DNA from: Pseudomonadota bacterium
GTDB lineage: Bacteria; Pseudomonadota; Gammaproteobacteria; Steroidobacterales; Steroidobacteraceae
Length of the DNA: 53,536 bases
Assembly (NCBI GenBank): GCA_021777555.1
Contig: JAJYDK010000026.1
Coordinates: forward strand, 1-53,536
Reading direction: 5' to 3'
Under the pieces are notes generated by a model, which worked only from the letters and a program-made list of their open reading frames with translations, did not search any database and was not told the origin of the DNA. Positions 26,901-35,429 of this stretch are shown here, piece by piece (within the stretch, counting starts at the first letter, position 1; each line of letters opens with the position of its first letter). Position numbers and translations under genes: made by a program.

Positions 26901-27082
26901 ACCTGCTGCGCATCGAGCCCTGGCGCCTCGGTCTGGACGGTCACGTGCGGCGGCGCGAAATTCGGGAACACGTCGAAGCGCGCGTGCAGCAATGCGCCGA
27001 TGCTCAGCGCCGTGACCAGGATCGACAGAGCGGTGACGATGCGTGGATGCGCCAGCGAGGCGCGGACGACGGCGCTGAGCAT
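23999..27082 (-). CDS. RND efflux pump permease, heavy-metal (CzcA/CusA-like) type
   Basis: Inner membrane proton-driven transporter, 1027 aa, with the duplicated RND plan: TM1 near residue 20, a large periplasmic domain, TM2-6, a second periplasmic domain and TM8-12. The TM4 proton-relay motif reads V-V-V-D-D-A-V-I-D-V-E-N-I, as in heavy-metal RND pumps. The start at 27082 shares one base with the adaptor stop (TGATG). The frame open to 27184 is rejected because it runs into the adaptor gene. With its adaptor and a divergent outer membrane factor it forms a full tripartite system. Substrate could be a metal ion or organic compounds; no metal-binding Met/His cluster stands out. Confidence 0.92.
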   Translation of the reverse strand: MLSAVVRASLAHPRIVTALSILVTALSIGALLHARFDVFPNFAPPHVTVQTEAPGLDAQQVEALVTRPLEGLLAGTEDVQTVRSKSMQGLSAIYVVFNRRGNPYRQRQVVTERLAGAADILPAGVGPPLLSPLSSSMQYLEHFGFTSDRLTPVQLRGLARWVIEPQILSVPGVAQVMLYGGAERERQVIVDPQKLAADGMTLDDVFRAARRATELIGGGYIQTPSQRIVLRAQAPGASPRALAQAVLATRHGLPIRLGDVATVRDGAAPRFGDGVIGGQPGILFETSTQYGANTLTVTRALEHRLNELAPVLKKEGVIYHPALLRPASFIESALTKLRASLLIGAALVVILLLATLRDWRGALISFSSIPLSLLATVWILELFGLSLNTMTIGGLVVALGVVVDDAVIDVENITRRRRNAGAAGAELDARPLFLGASLEVRQPVFYATAAVAVAFLPILMLSGIQGSFFRPLSLAFLLAVGISLLVAMSATPALCALLMRRHNPPPEARFLLTCKRFQRRTIERLHRHPRAVLAVLLGTGVAGAALLPLFGQRLLPNFRENYLIAHASLRPGVSLRETTRVGVRISNRLLAIPGVKSVAEQIGRAVNGQDRDAPNKSEFDIRIDPAKGYTPGQIETAIRKVFDDFPNQLTEVYSVLAERIGETLSGETAPFVVSVFGNNLDADDAVASRVAAVLNELPRAGEVRLQVPPRQPELHVQLRPGRLALYGLKPSDVLRAVNAAYQGAIVGQLAQTDRTIPVVVRIAGAGASPQAIDALPLRGSDGVVVPLSAVAKLEMESGRSEIDHEDGLRRQVVTANPRTSDQTGFAAAARRAIAAQVRLPTGVYLRYGGVAEAQVAAAHQLYLHAAAALVLIVLLMALAFGHARHVVLVLLVLPSTLIGGVAAAALTGATLTLGAMVGFVALFGMAARNTILLVSHYDHLVRAEGAPWGLETALRGSEERLTPVLLTALLTALALLPVAVQLHQAGHEIEGPMAVVILGGLVSSTVVSLLLVPPLAARWLKPDVRRS

Positions 27083-28020
27083 CAGTCGTTGCCGGCGAGG
27101 GTGCGCAGGCCCTGCAGCGACCACAGCACGCCGGCACCCCGAACCACGATGCGATCGCCGGCGTGAAGCCCGCTCACCAGCCAACCGCTGCCGATCGGCT
27201 GCAGGAGCGTCACGCGCAAGGGCGTGAACCGCGTGTCCCCGTCTTTCGCCTTCTCCGGCAGCTCCCGGTAGACGTAGACGCCCTGCTTCCCGTAAAGCAG
27301 GGCTCCATCGGGCACCACGCGTCCGTCGCGGTCGCCGTCTTCGAGCGTAACGGGCAGCTGCGCGCCAGGCCCAAGGCCACCCGGCGGACGCGGGATCTGC
27401 AGCAGCAGGCCAACACCCTGCACCTGTGCTCCCGCGCGCGGGAGCACGCCGAGCACACGCGCCGGCACCTTGAGGCCATCGACATCAATCAACGCGTGCG
27501 TGGGTATTGCGCCCAGGCTGTGCCGGCCGGGAACGTCGGCCCGCAACAGCAGTTGCGTGGCATCGGCGAGGTGTTCGATCAGCCTTGCGCGCTGCGCGGC
27601 CGCGAGCCGGGCCAGCGGTCCCCAACGCAGGAGGAATCGAGTCCGCGCCTGTTGTACGCGGACCCGCGCTTCGGTCTGCGCCACCTCGGCCCGCTGCACC
27701 GCCTTCAAAGAGGCGTTGGCGCCGCGATACAGCCCCTTCAGTCGGGCAGTCTCCGCCACGGCGGCCTTGGCGAGGGCGCGGGCGGCATCGAGCCGGCCGG
27801 CATCGGCCACCAGGCGCGACGGATCGAGCACTTGCCCGTAGGCGTCGAGGCGCTTCGGCGCGATTGCCCGCGGAGCCCGGGCGACGACAACTCCCACGGC
27901 GCGCTGCTGCTCGACGCTGAGCGCCGGCAACGGGTGGTCAGGGCCGGCCTCGGCCGCTCGCGGCGAGGACAGCAAAAACACCGCGCAGGCCGGCGGCAGC
28001 AGGTACTTCAGCGCCGTCAT
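27082..28020 (-). CDS. Periplasmic adaptor (HlyD-like) of the RND pump
   Basis: Membrane fusion protein, 312 aa, shorter than the 380-420 usual for CzcB/CusB. The signal peptide (Y-L-L-P-P-A-C-A-V-F-L-L) ends near A-A-E-A. A lipoyl-like part with L-D-A-Y-G-Q-V-L-D-P-S-R follows, then an Ala/Arg-rich helical hairpin, a beta-barrel (V-P-A-R-V-L-G-V-L-P-R-A-G) and a membrane-proximal end (G-L-H-A-G-D-R-I-V-V-R-G-A-G). The hairpin is short and the second lipoyl half is hard to place. The ATG at 28020 starts the signal peptide; the longer frame to 28128 is unsupported. Confidence 0.85.
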   Translation of the reverse strand: MTALKYLLPPACAVFLLSSPRAAEAGPDHPLPALSVEQQRAVGVVVARAPRAIAPKRLDAYGQVLDPSRLVADAGRLDAARALAKAAVAETARLKGLYRGANASLKAVQRAEVAQTEARVRVQQARTRFLLRWGPLARLAAAQRARLIEHLADATQLLLRADVPGRHSLGAIPTHALIDVDGLKVPARVLGVLPRAGAQVQGVGLLLQIPRPPGGLGPGAQLPVTLEDGDRDGRVVPDGALLYGKQGVYVYRELPEKAKDGDTRFTPLRVTLLQPIGSGWLVSGLHAGDRIVVRGAGVLWSLQGLRTLAGND

Positions 28021-28084
28021 CGTCGGACTCCTGTGCCGGATTCGCGGCGACCACCCCCAGAGCTTCGTCGAGTATAGTGACTCC

Positions 28085-29554
28085 ATGGTGATCCGAGCGA
28101 AGACGGCCGTCCGGTCGAAACTGGCCATCGGACCTGCTCTGCAAACGGCACAGGCCGCCCGGGGCCTCCTGCTGCTCGTTTGCGCGGCTTGCGCCGGCGG
28201 CCTCGCCGGCTGCGCCCACTTTCAGCCCAAACCCCTGTCCGCCCGGGCCAGCATCGTCGGCTTCGAATCGCGCTCGCTCGAGGCACCCGGGCTGCGCGCC
28301 TTTCTGGTTGCGAATCACGCCGCGGCCCCGACACGGGGTACGCCATGGAGCCTCAAGGCGCTGACGCTGACCGCGTTCTATTACCAGCCGGCCCTGGCGG
28401 AGGCGCGTGAGAGGCTGCTCGCCGCGCAGGCCGCCCGGATCACCGCGGGCGAGCGACCCAATCCATCGGTCTCCCTCACGCCCGCCTATGACAGCGGTGT
28501 CCCCGGGGCGATACACCCTTGGATCGTACCCCTCTCGCTCGATTGGCCCATCGAAACGGCCGGCAGACGCGGCGACCGGCTCGCGCAAGCCCGACATCTC
28601 GCCGCGGCGGCCCGCTGGGATCTCATCGGCACGGTGTGGCGGGTGCGCAGCCGCCTTCGAGATGCGCTCCTGACGCTCTATGCGGCGCGTCGGTCCGAGT
28701 CGCTGCTCACACGGGAAGTATCGACACGGCGGAGAGTCGTTCACCTGCTCAGCGGCCAGTTGAGCGCCGGGAACGTCTCGAGCTACGAGGTGGCAGAAGC
28801 TCGGATTGCGTTGGATCGGGCTACCCTCGCCCGCCAAGCCGCGGCCGCTCGGGCCCGGCAAGCGCGCATTGCCCTGGCCGGGGACCTCGGGGTGCCGCTC
28901 AGCGCCCTCGATGGTGCGAGAATCTCGTTCGACCTGGTGAGATTGCCCGTGGCCCTCACCCGGCCGGCGGCGAGGCAGCGGGCATTGCTCGAGCGCGCCG
29001 ATGTCCGGGCCGCGCTCGAGCGTTACGCGGCCAGCCAGTCGGCCCTGCAGCTTCAGATCGCACGCCAGTGGCCGGATATTCATCTCGGACCGGGCTTTGC
29101 CTGGAATGCACAGCTCGCCGATGACCGGCAATGGAAGCTCGGACTGTCCCTGCCCCTGCCCATACTCAACGACAATCAGGGCCCGATCGCCGAGGCCCGC
29201 GCGCAGCGCGCGCTCGCCGCCGCCCATTTCCTGACGGTGCAGACGGCCGCCGTGACCCAGATCGACAGTTCGCTCGCCGCCTACGACTCCGCCCGCGCAC
29301 AGCTCGTGACGGCCGACTCCCTGCTCCGCAATCTCCAACGCCAGGTCCGTTCCGTCGACGCGCAGGTGCGCGCTGGCGAGTCGCAGCCGCTCGATCTGGC
29401 GAACGCGCGCCTGGCCTGCGATGCCGGCGTCGAGAATCGGCTCGCCGCGCGGGTGCGCGCGCAGCGGGCGATTGGACGGCTCGAGCGGGCCCTGGAGAGT
29501 CCGCTCACCCTTGCGCCCACCACGGCGCGGGCTGCTCTGCGCGCCATGCGCTAA
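28085..29554 (+). CDS. TolC/CzcC-like outer membrane efflux lipoprotein
   Basis: Outer membrane factor, 489 aa, divergent from the RND permease and adaptor and probably their partner. The signal peptide ends in the lipobox L-A-G-C. The rest is made of two TolC-type repeats (A-R-E-R-L-L-A-A-Q-A-A-R, then A-Y-D-S-A-R-A-Q-L), with L-S-L-P-L-P-I-L-N-D-N-Q-G-P-I-A-E-A as the conserved strand-turn of CzcC-like proteins. Only about 65 bp separates its start from the adaptor start, so a shared regulatory region must lie there. Confidence 0.88.
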   Translation: MVIRAKTAVRSKLAIGPALQTAQAARGLLLLVCAACAGGLAGCAHFQPKPLSARASIVGFESRSLEAPGLRAFLVANHAAAPTRGTPWSLKALTLTAFYYQPALAEARERLLAAQAARITAGERPNPSVSLTPAYDSGVPGAIHPWIVPLSLDWPIETAGRRGDRLAQARHLAAAARWDLIGTVWRVRSRLRDALLTLYAARRSESLLTREVSTRRRVVHLLSGQLSAGNVSSYEVAEARIALDRATLARQAAAARARQARIALAGDLGVPLSALDGARISFDLVRLPVALTRPAARQRALLERADVRAALERYAASQSALQLQIARQWPDIHLGPGFAWNAQLADDRQWKLGLSLPLPILNDNQGPIAEARAQRALAAAHFLTVQTAAVTQIDSSLAAYDSARAQLVTADSLLRNLQRQVRSVDAQVRAGESQPLDLANARLACDAGVENRLAARVRAQRAIGRLERALESPLTLAPTTARAALRAMR

Positions 29555-29849
29555 ACGCCGCCCAACGGTGCGGGCTCGCAGCCTTGCCGGCATGGCGCGG
29601 CCGGACCCTCTTCGCCGGCGCGTTGCGCACATTCCGGCCATCCGCTAGACTGCGCGGCCCGCCGCGGGCCTACCCCGGGCGGTACCCCGGCACCCACGCA
29701 CCTTACGGCGGCCTCTGCCCCGGCAAGACGGGACATGGCGTCGCGATCGTGGCGCCCCACTGCGCACCGGCCGCTCCCGAATCCCGTACGGACGGCCTGC
29801 CCTGCGAGGCAAGGGCGGAGCAGGGGCTGCGCCATTTGAACGGACGGAT
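29555..29849. other. Non-coding stretch between outer membrane factor and ybiT
   Basis: About 295 bp with no supported gene. It should hold the end of the efflux transcript and the ybiT promoter. I see no clear terminator hairpin with a T-run and no tRNA or small RNA signature. Confidence 0.5.
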
Positions 29850-31454
29850 ATGCTTTCCACATTCAACGTCACGATACAGTTCGGGGCCAAGCCGCTGTTC
29901 GAGCTGGTCACCGTCAAATTCGCCGATGGCAATCGCTACGGCCTGATCGGAGCCAACGGCTGCGGCAAGTCGACGCTCATGAAGATCCTGAGCGGCGAGC
30001 TCGAGCAAAGCGCGGGTGACGTCGTGCTGCAGCCCGGCAGACGCCTCGGCACCCTCAGACAGAATCAGTTCGCCTACGAAGACGAGCGAGTGCTCGATGT
30101 GGTGATGCAGGGTCACGTCGAGATGTGGCGCGCCATGCAGGACCGGGACCGCATCTACGCCGATCCGAACGCCTCGGACGCGGACTACATGAAGGCGGCC
30201 GAGCTCGAGGTGAAATATGGCGAATACGGCGGTTATGACGCCGAGGCGCGCGCCGGGAGCATCCTGAGCGACATCGGCATCGCCGAAGCGTTGCACGAGC
30301 GGTCGATGCGCGAGGTGGCGCCCGGACTGAAGCTGCGGGTCCTGCTGGCGCAGGCCTTGTTCTCCAAACCGGACGTGCTGCTGCTCGATGAGCCGACGAA
30401 CAATCTCGACATCCACTCGATCCGCTGGCTCGAGGGCGTGCTCAACGAGTATGACGCCACGATGGTCATCATCAGCCACGACCGCCGCTTTTTGAACCAG
30501 GTCTGCACGCACGTCGCCGACCTCGATTACCAGCAGCTCAAGGTCTATCCGGGCAACTACGACGACTTCATGCTGGCCTCGCTCCAGGCGCGTCAGCGCG
30601 TGGAAGCGTCCAATGCCAAGGCCCAGGAGCGCATCTCGGACCTGCAGGAATTCGTGCGCCGCTTCTCGGCGAATGCCTCGAAGGCACGCCAGGCGACCTC
30701 GCGCCGCCGGGAGCTCGAGAAGATCAAACTGGAAGAAGTTCGGCCATCTTCGCGGCAAAATCCCTATATCCGCTTCGAACAGCGCAAGAAGCTGTACCAC
30801 TCCGCGGTCTCCATCGAAGCGCTGTCGTTCCGGTATCCTGGCTCGGATCGCGATGTCCTGAAGAAGGTCAGCTTCAACGTCCGCGCCGGCGAGCGGATCG
30901 CGATCATCGGCGCGAACGGGGTCGGGAAGACAACCCTTGCACGCTGCCTGATCGGGGAACTGAAGCCCACCGCGGGTGAGATCATCTGGGTCGAGAATGC
31001 CGAGCCCGGCTACATGCCGCAGGACGCGCAAGCGGACTTCGCCGAGAAGGTCGACCTGTTCACGTGGATGTCCGAGTGGACGGGCAAGGCGGACGATGAC
31101 CTGATCGTGCGCGCCACCCTGGGTCGCCTCCTCTTTTCCGGCGACGAAGTGAAGAAATCGGTGAAAGTGCTCTCCGGCGGCGAAAGGGGCCGCATGATCT
31201 ACGGCAAGCTGATGCTGACCCGGCCGAACGTGCTGGTCATGGACGAGCCCACGAACCACATGGACATGGAAACCATCGAGTCCCTGCAGACGGCGCTCGA
31301 GCTGTATCCCGGAACGCTGATCTTCGTCTCCCACGACCGGGAGTTCGTCAGCGGCCTTGCCACGCGGATCATCGAGCTGAAATCGGACGGGACCATCGAG
31401 GATTTCACCGGGACCTTCGACGAGTACCTGGCGGCACATCCCCTGGTCGCGTGA
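29850..31454 (+). CDS. ybiT: ABC-F family ATPase YbiT
   Basis: Soluble twin-ATPase ABC-F protein, 534 aa, collinear with E. coli YbiT (EttD). NBD1 has Walker [10 protein letters not shown] and Walker [12 protein letters not shown]; its signature is the atypical [13 protein letters not shown], which YbiT orthologues share, so it is not damage. A Lys/Arg-rich linker ([15 protein letters not shown]) separates NBD2, with [17 protein letters not shown] and [14 protein letters not shown] proteins bind the ribosomal E site and influence translation. It appears as a single gene. Confidence 0.95.
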   Translation: MLSTFNVTIQFGAKPLFELVTVKFADGNRYGLIGANGCGKSTLMKILSGELEQSAGDVVLQPGRRLGTLRQNQFAYEDERVLDVVMQGHVEMWRAMQDRDRIYADPNASDADYMKAAELEVKYGEYGGYDAEARAGSILSDIGIAEALHERSMREVAPGLKLRVLLAQALFSKPDVLLLDEPTNNLDIHSIRWLEGVLNEYDATMVIISHDRRFLNQVCTHVADLDYQQLKVYPGNYDDFMLASLQARQRVEASNAKAQERISDLQEFVRRFSANASKARQATSRRRELEKIKLEEVRPSSRQNPYIRFEQRKKLYHSAVSIEALSFRYPGSDRDVLKKVSFNVRAGERIAIIGANGVGKTTLARCLIGELKPTAGEIIWVENAEPGYMPQDAQADFAEKVDLFTWMSEWTGKADDDLIVRATLGRLLFSGDEVKKSVKVLSGGERGRMIYGKLMLTRPNVLVMDEPTNHMDMETIESLQTALELYPGTLIFVSHDREFVSGLATRIIELKSDGTIEDFTGTFDEYLAAHPLVA

Positions 31455-31490
31455 CCACCGGCCGGTCCCCGGGCAACCTGGGAAGGCCGC

Positions 31491-31518
31491 CCCCCAGGGA
31501 TGCAATCATCCCAGGGGG
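31491..31518 (+). terminator. Hairpin downstream of ybiT
   Basis: CCCCC-A-GGGATG, loop CAAT, CATCCC-A-GGGGG: an 11-bp stem with one A/A mismatch, 37 bp past the ybiT stop. It lacks a following T-run, so it is a terminator-like or RNA-end-protecting hairpin. Confidence 0.5.
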
Positions 31519-31770
31519 CCCGCGGGGGTGCCTGCCGCGCAGTCGCGCGACGGGGCGATACGATACGCCGGGAGTCCGCACGAAAGTCGAGCAACCCCGC
31601 TCAATGTCCTGTAGTCTCCGGCGCTGGCTCGTGACCTTTCGGCTTGTTTGCCATGGCGCTGGCTCGAATTTTCGGCCAGTCCGCCCTGACTCCATTCCTG
31701 CAAAGCTCGACGAACCACAGTGGAGCGGGTAGTACCCGCGGCATCGATTTGCGTTCTAGTGAGAGCTGCA

Positions 31771-32052
31771 GTGACAAAACTATACGTTGGAAATCTTCCC
31801 TTTACGGCGACTGACGAATCCGTTCGCGCCTTGTTCGCCAATCACGGCACGGTCGAGAAGGTATCGCTGATCACCGATCGCGACACCGGCCGGCCGCGTG
31901 GATTCGGGTTCGTCGAGATGTCGAATGCGGATGCGGCACGGGCCATTCAGGCATTGGACGGCACTGATTTCGGGGGACGCCCGCTCAAGGTGAACGAAGC
32001 GCAGGAGCGCTCGGGCGGCGGCGGCCACCGCGGCGGCCCGCGGCGGTACTGA
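31771..32052 (+). CDS. Small RNA-binding protein with one RRM domain
   Basis: Glycine-tailed RNA recognition motif protein, 93 aa from GTG at 31771 (V-T-K-L-Y-V-G-N-L-P-F). RNP2 is L-Y-V-G-N-L and RNP1 is R-G-F-G-F-V-E-M. The C-terminal tail is rich in Gly and Arg (R-S-G-G-G-G-H-R-G-G-P-R-R-Y). Bacterial and cyanobacterial Rbp proteins of this shape bind RNA and often rise in the cold. Another GTG lies four codons upstream (31759), so the start is open by that much. It is a single gene with a long 5' region and a strong hairpin after it. Confidence 0.9.
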   Translation: MTKLYVGNLPFTATDESVRALFANHGTVEKVSLITDRDTGRPRGFGFVEMSNADAARAIQALDGTDFGGRPLKVNEAQERSGGGGHRGGPRRY

Positions 32053-32060
32053 GCATGATC

Positions 32061-32086
32061 TGCACGGCCGCTTGCGCGGCCGTGCA
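32061..32086 (+). terminator. Perfect 11-bp hairpin after the RRM gene
   Basis: TGCACGGCCGC, loop TTGC, GCGGCCGTGCA, 9 bp after the stop codon. The stem is perfect and GC-rich, but the bases after it (GCCGTCTC) are not a T-run. It is probably the 3' end of the RRM transcript. Confidence 0.65.
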
Positions 32087-32561
32087 GCCGTCTCAAACGC
32101 CCACCGCGACCGCGGATTTTCATCGCGCCATGGGGCTGAGAGGATTCGTAGGGGCGGTTGGGCAGGGGCGCAATGGGCGGCGCCAACCGGGGCGCACATG
32201 CCCAGCCTCGAGGATTGCAGAACACGACGTCATCGCCCCATCCAAGGCGCTAGGATGGCCCTTCCCCGCCCGTGACGTCTGACCGTTCCCGCCCTCAGGG
32301 AACGATCATCGTCCGCCGGCTCACCCCAGAGGCCCCATCGGCCGCCCGGCCCCCTCGCAAGCGCAAGCGGGGTCTCCAAAGCGCACGCATCCGCGGGTCC
32401 GCCGATCGTCCGACGTGCATCACGCACGCCGCGAGCATCAATTCACACCAGAGCCGCACCGCAGCGGCCACGACGAAGCATTACAGCCCGCCCCGCCACC
32501 GCGCGAGCCGGGCTCATCGCCCTTGCCGAAATATAAATTCGAGACCTGTTGGGGGTATACC
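32087..32561. other. Non-coding stretch before the desaturase
   Basis: About 475 bp with no convincing gene. Frames here lack ribosome sites and family resemblance. The desaturase promoter should lie near its right end, where the sequence turns AT-rich (about 32529-32537). Confidence 0.5.
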
Positions 32562-33662
32562 GTGGATTCGATTGAATGCGTGAGGCGCCAAAAATGCGCC
32601 ATGATCAGCCGATATGCCGAATCCGATGATATCCAGGGCCTCACCCAGGTTCTTACGACGCTGATCCCGTTCGCGCTGCTCTGGTGGGCCGCAGTCCGCC
32701 TGGCCGACGTATCTCCCTGGCTGGTCGCACTCCCATTGCCGCTCATCATCCTGTTGACCGTCCGCGCTTTCGGTCTGATGCACGAGTGCGGCCATGGCAG
32801 CCTGTTTCGCAGCCGCGGGCTCAATCGCGCCGTCGGGTTTCTCCTCGGCGTCATATCCGGCATGCCCCAGTACGTCTGGGCGCAGCATCACAATTTCCAC
32901 CACGCTCACAACGGCAACTGGGAGAAGTACCGCGGCCCCTACGCGACACTCTCGGTCGATGAGTACGCGGCCCTCACCCGTGCACAGCAGCGCATGTACC
33001 GATACAAGTGCAGCGTGCTTGGCGCGCCGCTCGCAGGCTTCGTCTATCTCATCTTCAATCCCCGCTTCACCTGGCTGCGAGGCAGCGTTGGCCTCCTGAT
33101 CCACACCATCCGGCGCAAATTCTCGCAGCCGGCCCTATCGCTGCGGGCGCATGCCGCGGCCTATCGGACGCGCTACTGGAAGTCGGCGAGAGAATATCGG
33201 CACATGTTCTGGAACAACGTCGCGCTGCTGAGCATCTGGGCGACGATGTGCCGCCTGTGCGGCATGACGCAGTTCTTCTCGATCTACCTTCTCAGCCTGT
33301 CGATCGCGGGCGGCGCGGGCATCGTGCTGTTCACCGTACAGCACAACTTCCGGCACGCCTACGCGAGCGACAGCGAACACTGGGACCACGACACCGGAGC
33401 GATCGAAGGCACGAGCTTTCTGGTGCTGCCGCCCTGGCTGAACTGGTGCACCGTCAATATCGGCTATCATCACATCCATCACCTGTCCGCCAGCATCCCG
33501 GGCTACCGTCTGGTGCAATGCCACGAGGAGTACGAGCACCTGTTTTCACGCGTCACCCGCGTGCGGCTCGGCGAAGTCCTCGGCGCGCTGAAATACATCC
33601 TCTGGGACAGGCAAGCTCAGCGAATCATCTCCGTCGCGGAATACCAGCAGCAGCGCGCCTGA
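32562..33662 (+). CDS. Membrane fatty acid desaturase
   Basis: Di-iron acyl desaturase, 366 aa. The three histidine boxes are all present: H-E-C-G-H, H-H-N-F-H-H-A-H and H-H-I-H-H-L, with Asn-rich surroundings (N-I-G-Y-H-H) as in the DesA/omega family. Hydrophobic pairs lie before box 1 and between boxes 2 and 3. I choose GTG at 32562 because GGGGG lies 6 nt upstream; ATG at 32601 is the alternative, 13 codons in. It probably introduces a double bond into membrane lipids and may be cold-regulated. The closeness to the RRM gene, a typical cold-stress protein, is suggestive only. Confidence 0.9.
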   Translation: MDSIECVRRQKCAMISRYAESDDIQGLTQVLTTLIPFALLWWAAVRLADVSPWLVALPLPLIILLTVRAFGLMHECGHGSLFRSRGLNRAVGFLLGVISGMPQYVWAQHHNFHHAHNGNWEKYRGPYATLSVDEYAALTRAQQRMYRYKCSVLGAPLAGFVYLIFNPRFTWLRGSVGLLIHTIRRKFSQPALSLRAHAAAYRTRYWKSAREYRHMFWNNVALLSIWATMCRLCGMTQFFSIYLLSLSIAGGAGIVLFTVQHNFRHAYASDSEHWDHDTGAIEGTSFLVLPPWLNWCTVNIGYHHIHHLSASIPGYRLVQCHEEYEHLFSRVTRVRLGEVLGALKYILWDRQAQRIISVAEYQQQRA

Positions 33663-33676
33663 GGCGCACTCCCGCG

Positions 33677-34738
33677 TCAGTAGATGATCTCGTGCGATAT
33701 GTCGCACGCATTGGTGTCGTTCGACCAGGTGCTCTGCATGGCATAGGCGCCGTTGCCCATGCTGACATCCGCCGCGCCCCCCGGCTGTCCCGGGCTGATC
33801 CAGGCGCACTCGTCGCCGTTCTCCTCGCCGGTGCTGGGATTGGTCCAGCCGCCCGCGGGCAGCATGTCGGTCAGCGTCTCGGCATACTCGTGCCCGGCCA
33901 CGATCGAGAAGCCGTCGTTGACTCCCGCCGGCGCGGGATTGACGAAGTCCTGTCCGCAGCTGGTCCCGAGGTCATCCACGTACGGCATGTTGGTGTAGGC
34001 AATGGGGCCGTACGAGGAGGTCGTGTAATCATGCCAGGCGCAGAAATTCGCGTGGCCGAAGCCATCGGGGCTGGTGCCCGATGGCGACACCACGAGATAC
34101 ATGACGTAGCGATTGGATGAGGCGGTGGTGTTGCCGAAGTGTCCGGCGGCCGCCACCGCCTCGGCGGCAATCTGGCTGGTCTTGGCGCGACTCGGCGCCG
34201 GGCTCCCCGAGTCGTACCACACGCCCGTGAGGGCTCCGCTCGAGGGATAACCGACCTGCACCGCGGCGGTGCTCGGGCAGGAGGTCATCCCCTGGGCGAC
34301 CCCGCTGCCGTCGCAGTACTGGGTCATGGTGCCGGACCACAGCTCGCCGCCGGTACCGATGCCCGTGAACAGGTCGGTCAGGTACTGGGCCGCCCCGTCG
34401 GGATCTCCGCTCGAGGTCTGCCACTGGCTTCCCCAGAAGACCAGGTACACGCGCGGCGTGCCGCTCACGACGCCGATGCCGTTGGTGCCGCCGCCGTACG
34501 CCAGCGTCTTCGAGGCGCTTCCCTTGCCGTGAGCGGCGTGCGCCCTGGCCCACCGCGCGATCAGACTGGCCGCCTCGCGGGTGGGCACCGCGCCATGGCG
34601 ATACGGGTGCTGGAAGCTGGGGGCATAGGGATTGGCGGCCAGATCACCCGGCTGCGTGGCCGACGCCTGGGTCGCGATCAGCCCTCCGGCGATCAGCGCA
34701 ACTGCGGCCGTCGTCGAGATCTGCATGAGCTTGTGCAT
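33677..34738 (-). CDS. Secreted protein with HEYAE motif, unknown function
   Basis: 353-residue exported protein. A signal peptide (T-T-A-A-V-A-L-I-A-G-G-L-I-A-T-Q-A-S-A) is followed by a domain with V-Y-L-V-F-W-G-S-Q-W. A middle part is rich in Ser, Thr and Gly, and a C-terminal part holds V-A-G-H-E-Y-A-E-T-L-T-D-M. H-E-Y-A-E is close to a zincin-type H-E-x-x-E/H helix and may be catalytic or vestigial. I know secreted bacterial proteins of this look, but no function is known to me. The start is set at 34738; a run of nine G lies in front of it, and ATGs at 34774 and 34756 lie beyond the run. Confidence 0.75.
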   Translation of the reverse strand: MHKLMQISTTAAVALIAGGLIATQASATQPGDLAANPYAPSFQHPYRHGAVPTREAASLIARWARAHAAHGKGSASKTLAYGGGTNGIGVVSGTPRVYLVFWGSQWQTSSGDPDGAAQYLTDLFTGIGTGGELWSGTMTQYCDGSGVAQGMTSCPSTAAVQVGYPSSGALTGVWYDSGSPAPSRAKTSQIAAEAVAAAGHFGNTTASSNRYVMYLVVSPSGTSPDGFGHANFCAWHDYTTSSYGPIAYTNMPYVDDLGTSCGQDFVNPAPAGVNDGFSIVAGHEYAETLTDMLPAGGWTNPSTGEENGDECAWISPGQPGGAADVSMGNGAYAMQSTWSNDTNACDISHEIIY

Positions 34739-35429
34739 GGATCTGCCCCCCCCCATTTTTCGCTTGTTGGTCATCGGACACGGCGGTTTGCCGGGCAACG
34801 CCATCAGCGATTGAACACCCAGCCCCCTGCCATCGGCACTTTACGCCGATTTATCGGCATTCCGAGCGTTTCAACCGCCTCCCCGGGGCGAGCGGCTCTT
34901 GCGCTGACGCAAGCCATCATAGCCTCGCCCGCTGACCGGTCAAGAGTGTCGCTGAGTTGCGCGGACACAACGACGTGAGGGTCAACCAGCCGGCCAGATC
35001 ATCCGGGCGCGGCTGACGCATGCTCGGCACCGGACGCCGCCGGAGCCCCGGGCCTGCCGCTTCGATTCCTCGATGTCCAACATTCCGCCAGAATCGAGGC
35101 CCTTCGCCCCCCCCGCCGTCAGATGGCACTCGGTGACCTGCGGCATGGCGTGCACGGCCGTGATGAAACCGCTGACGGTTCATCCGTCCTGCCCTTTCAG
35201 CGAGACGCGCGTGAAGACGGTCAACCCGGCGGCTGTCATTTCTTCCGGCACGGTCTCGAGCGCCCAGAGACCGAATGGCATTGGATGTTAAATAATGCAT
35301 CTTTCACGGCTTTCAATGCCGGTCATCAACTCTTCCAGAGCATAAACGCAACCCTATTTCGCGAGATCCGCCCTAAGATTCTCATCCGTCGCGAATGGAC
35401 CCTCGAACCGACAAATCTTCGGAGCCGGC
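34739..35429. other. Non-coding stretch between secreted protein and serine hydrolase
   Basis: About 690 bp without a supported gene. The G9 tract (C on the plus strand, 34746-34754) lies at its left end. The two frames of 70-130 codons in it have skewed composition and no ribosome sites. The right end must hold the serine hydrolase promoter. Confidence 0.5.

Noticed and set aside
30300-30400. Lost ABC signature in the first half of the ABC-F protein
   Set aside because: [13 protein letters not shown] is also the form in E. coli YbiT, so it is a family trait and not damage.
34917-35300. 127-codon minus-strand frame between the secreted protein and serine hydrolase
   Set aside because: Arg-rich composition, no ribosome site, no recognisable domain.
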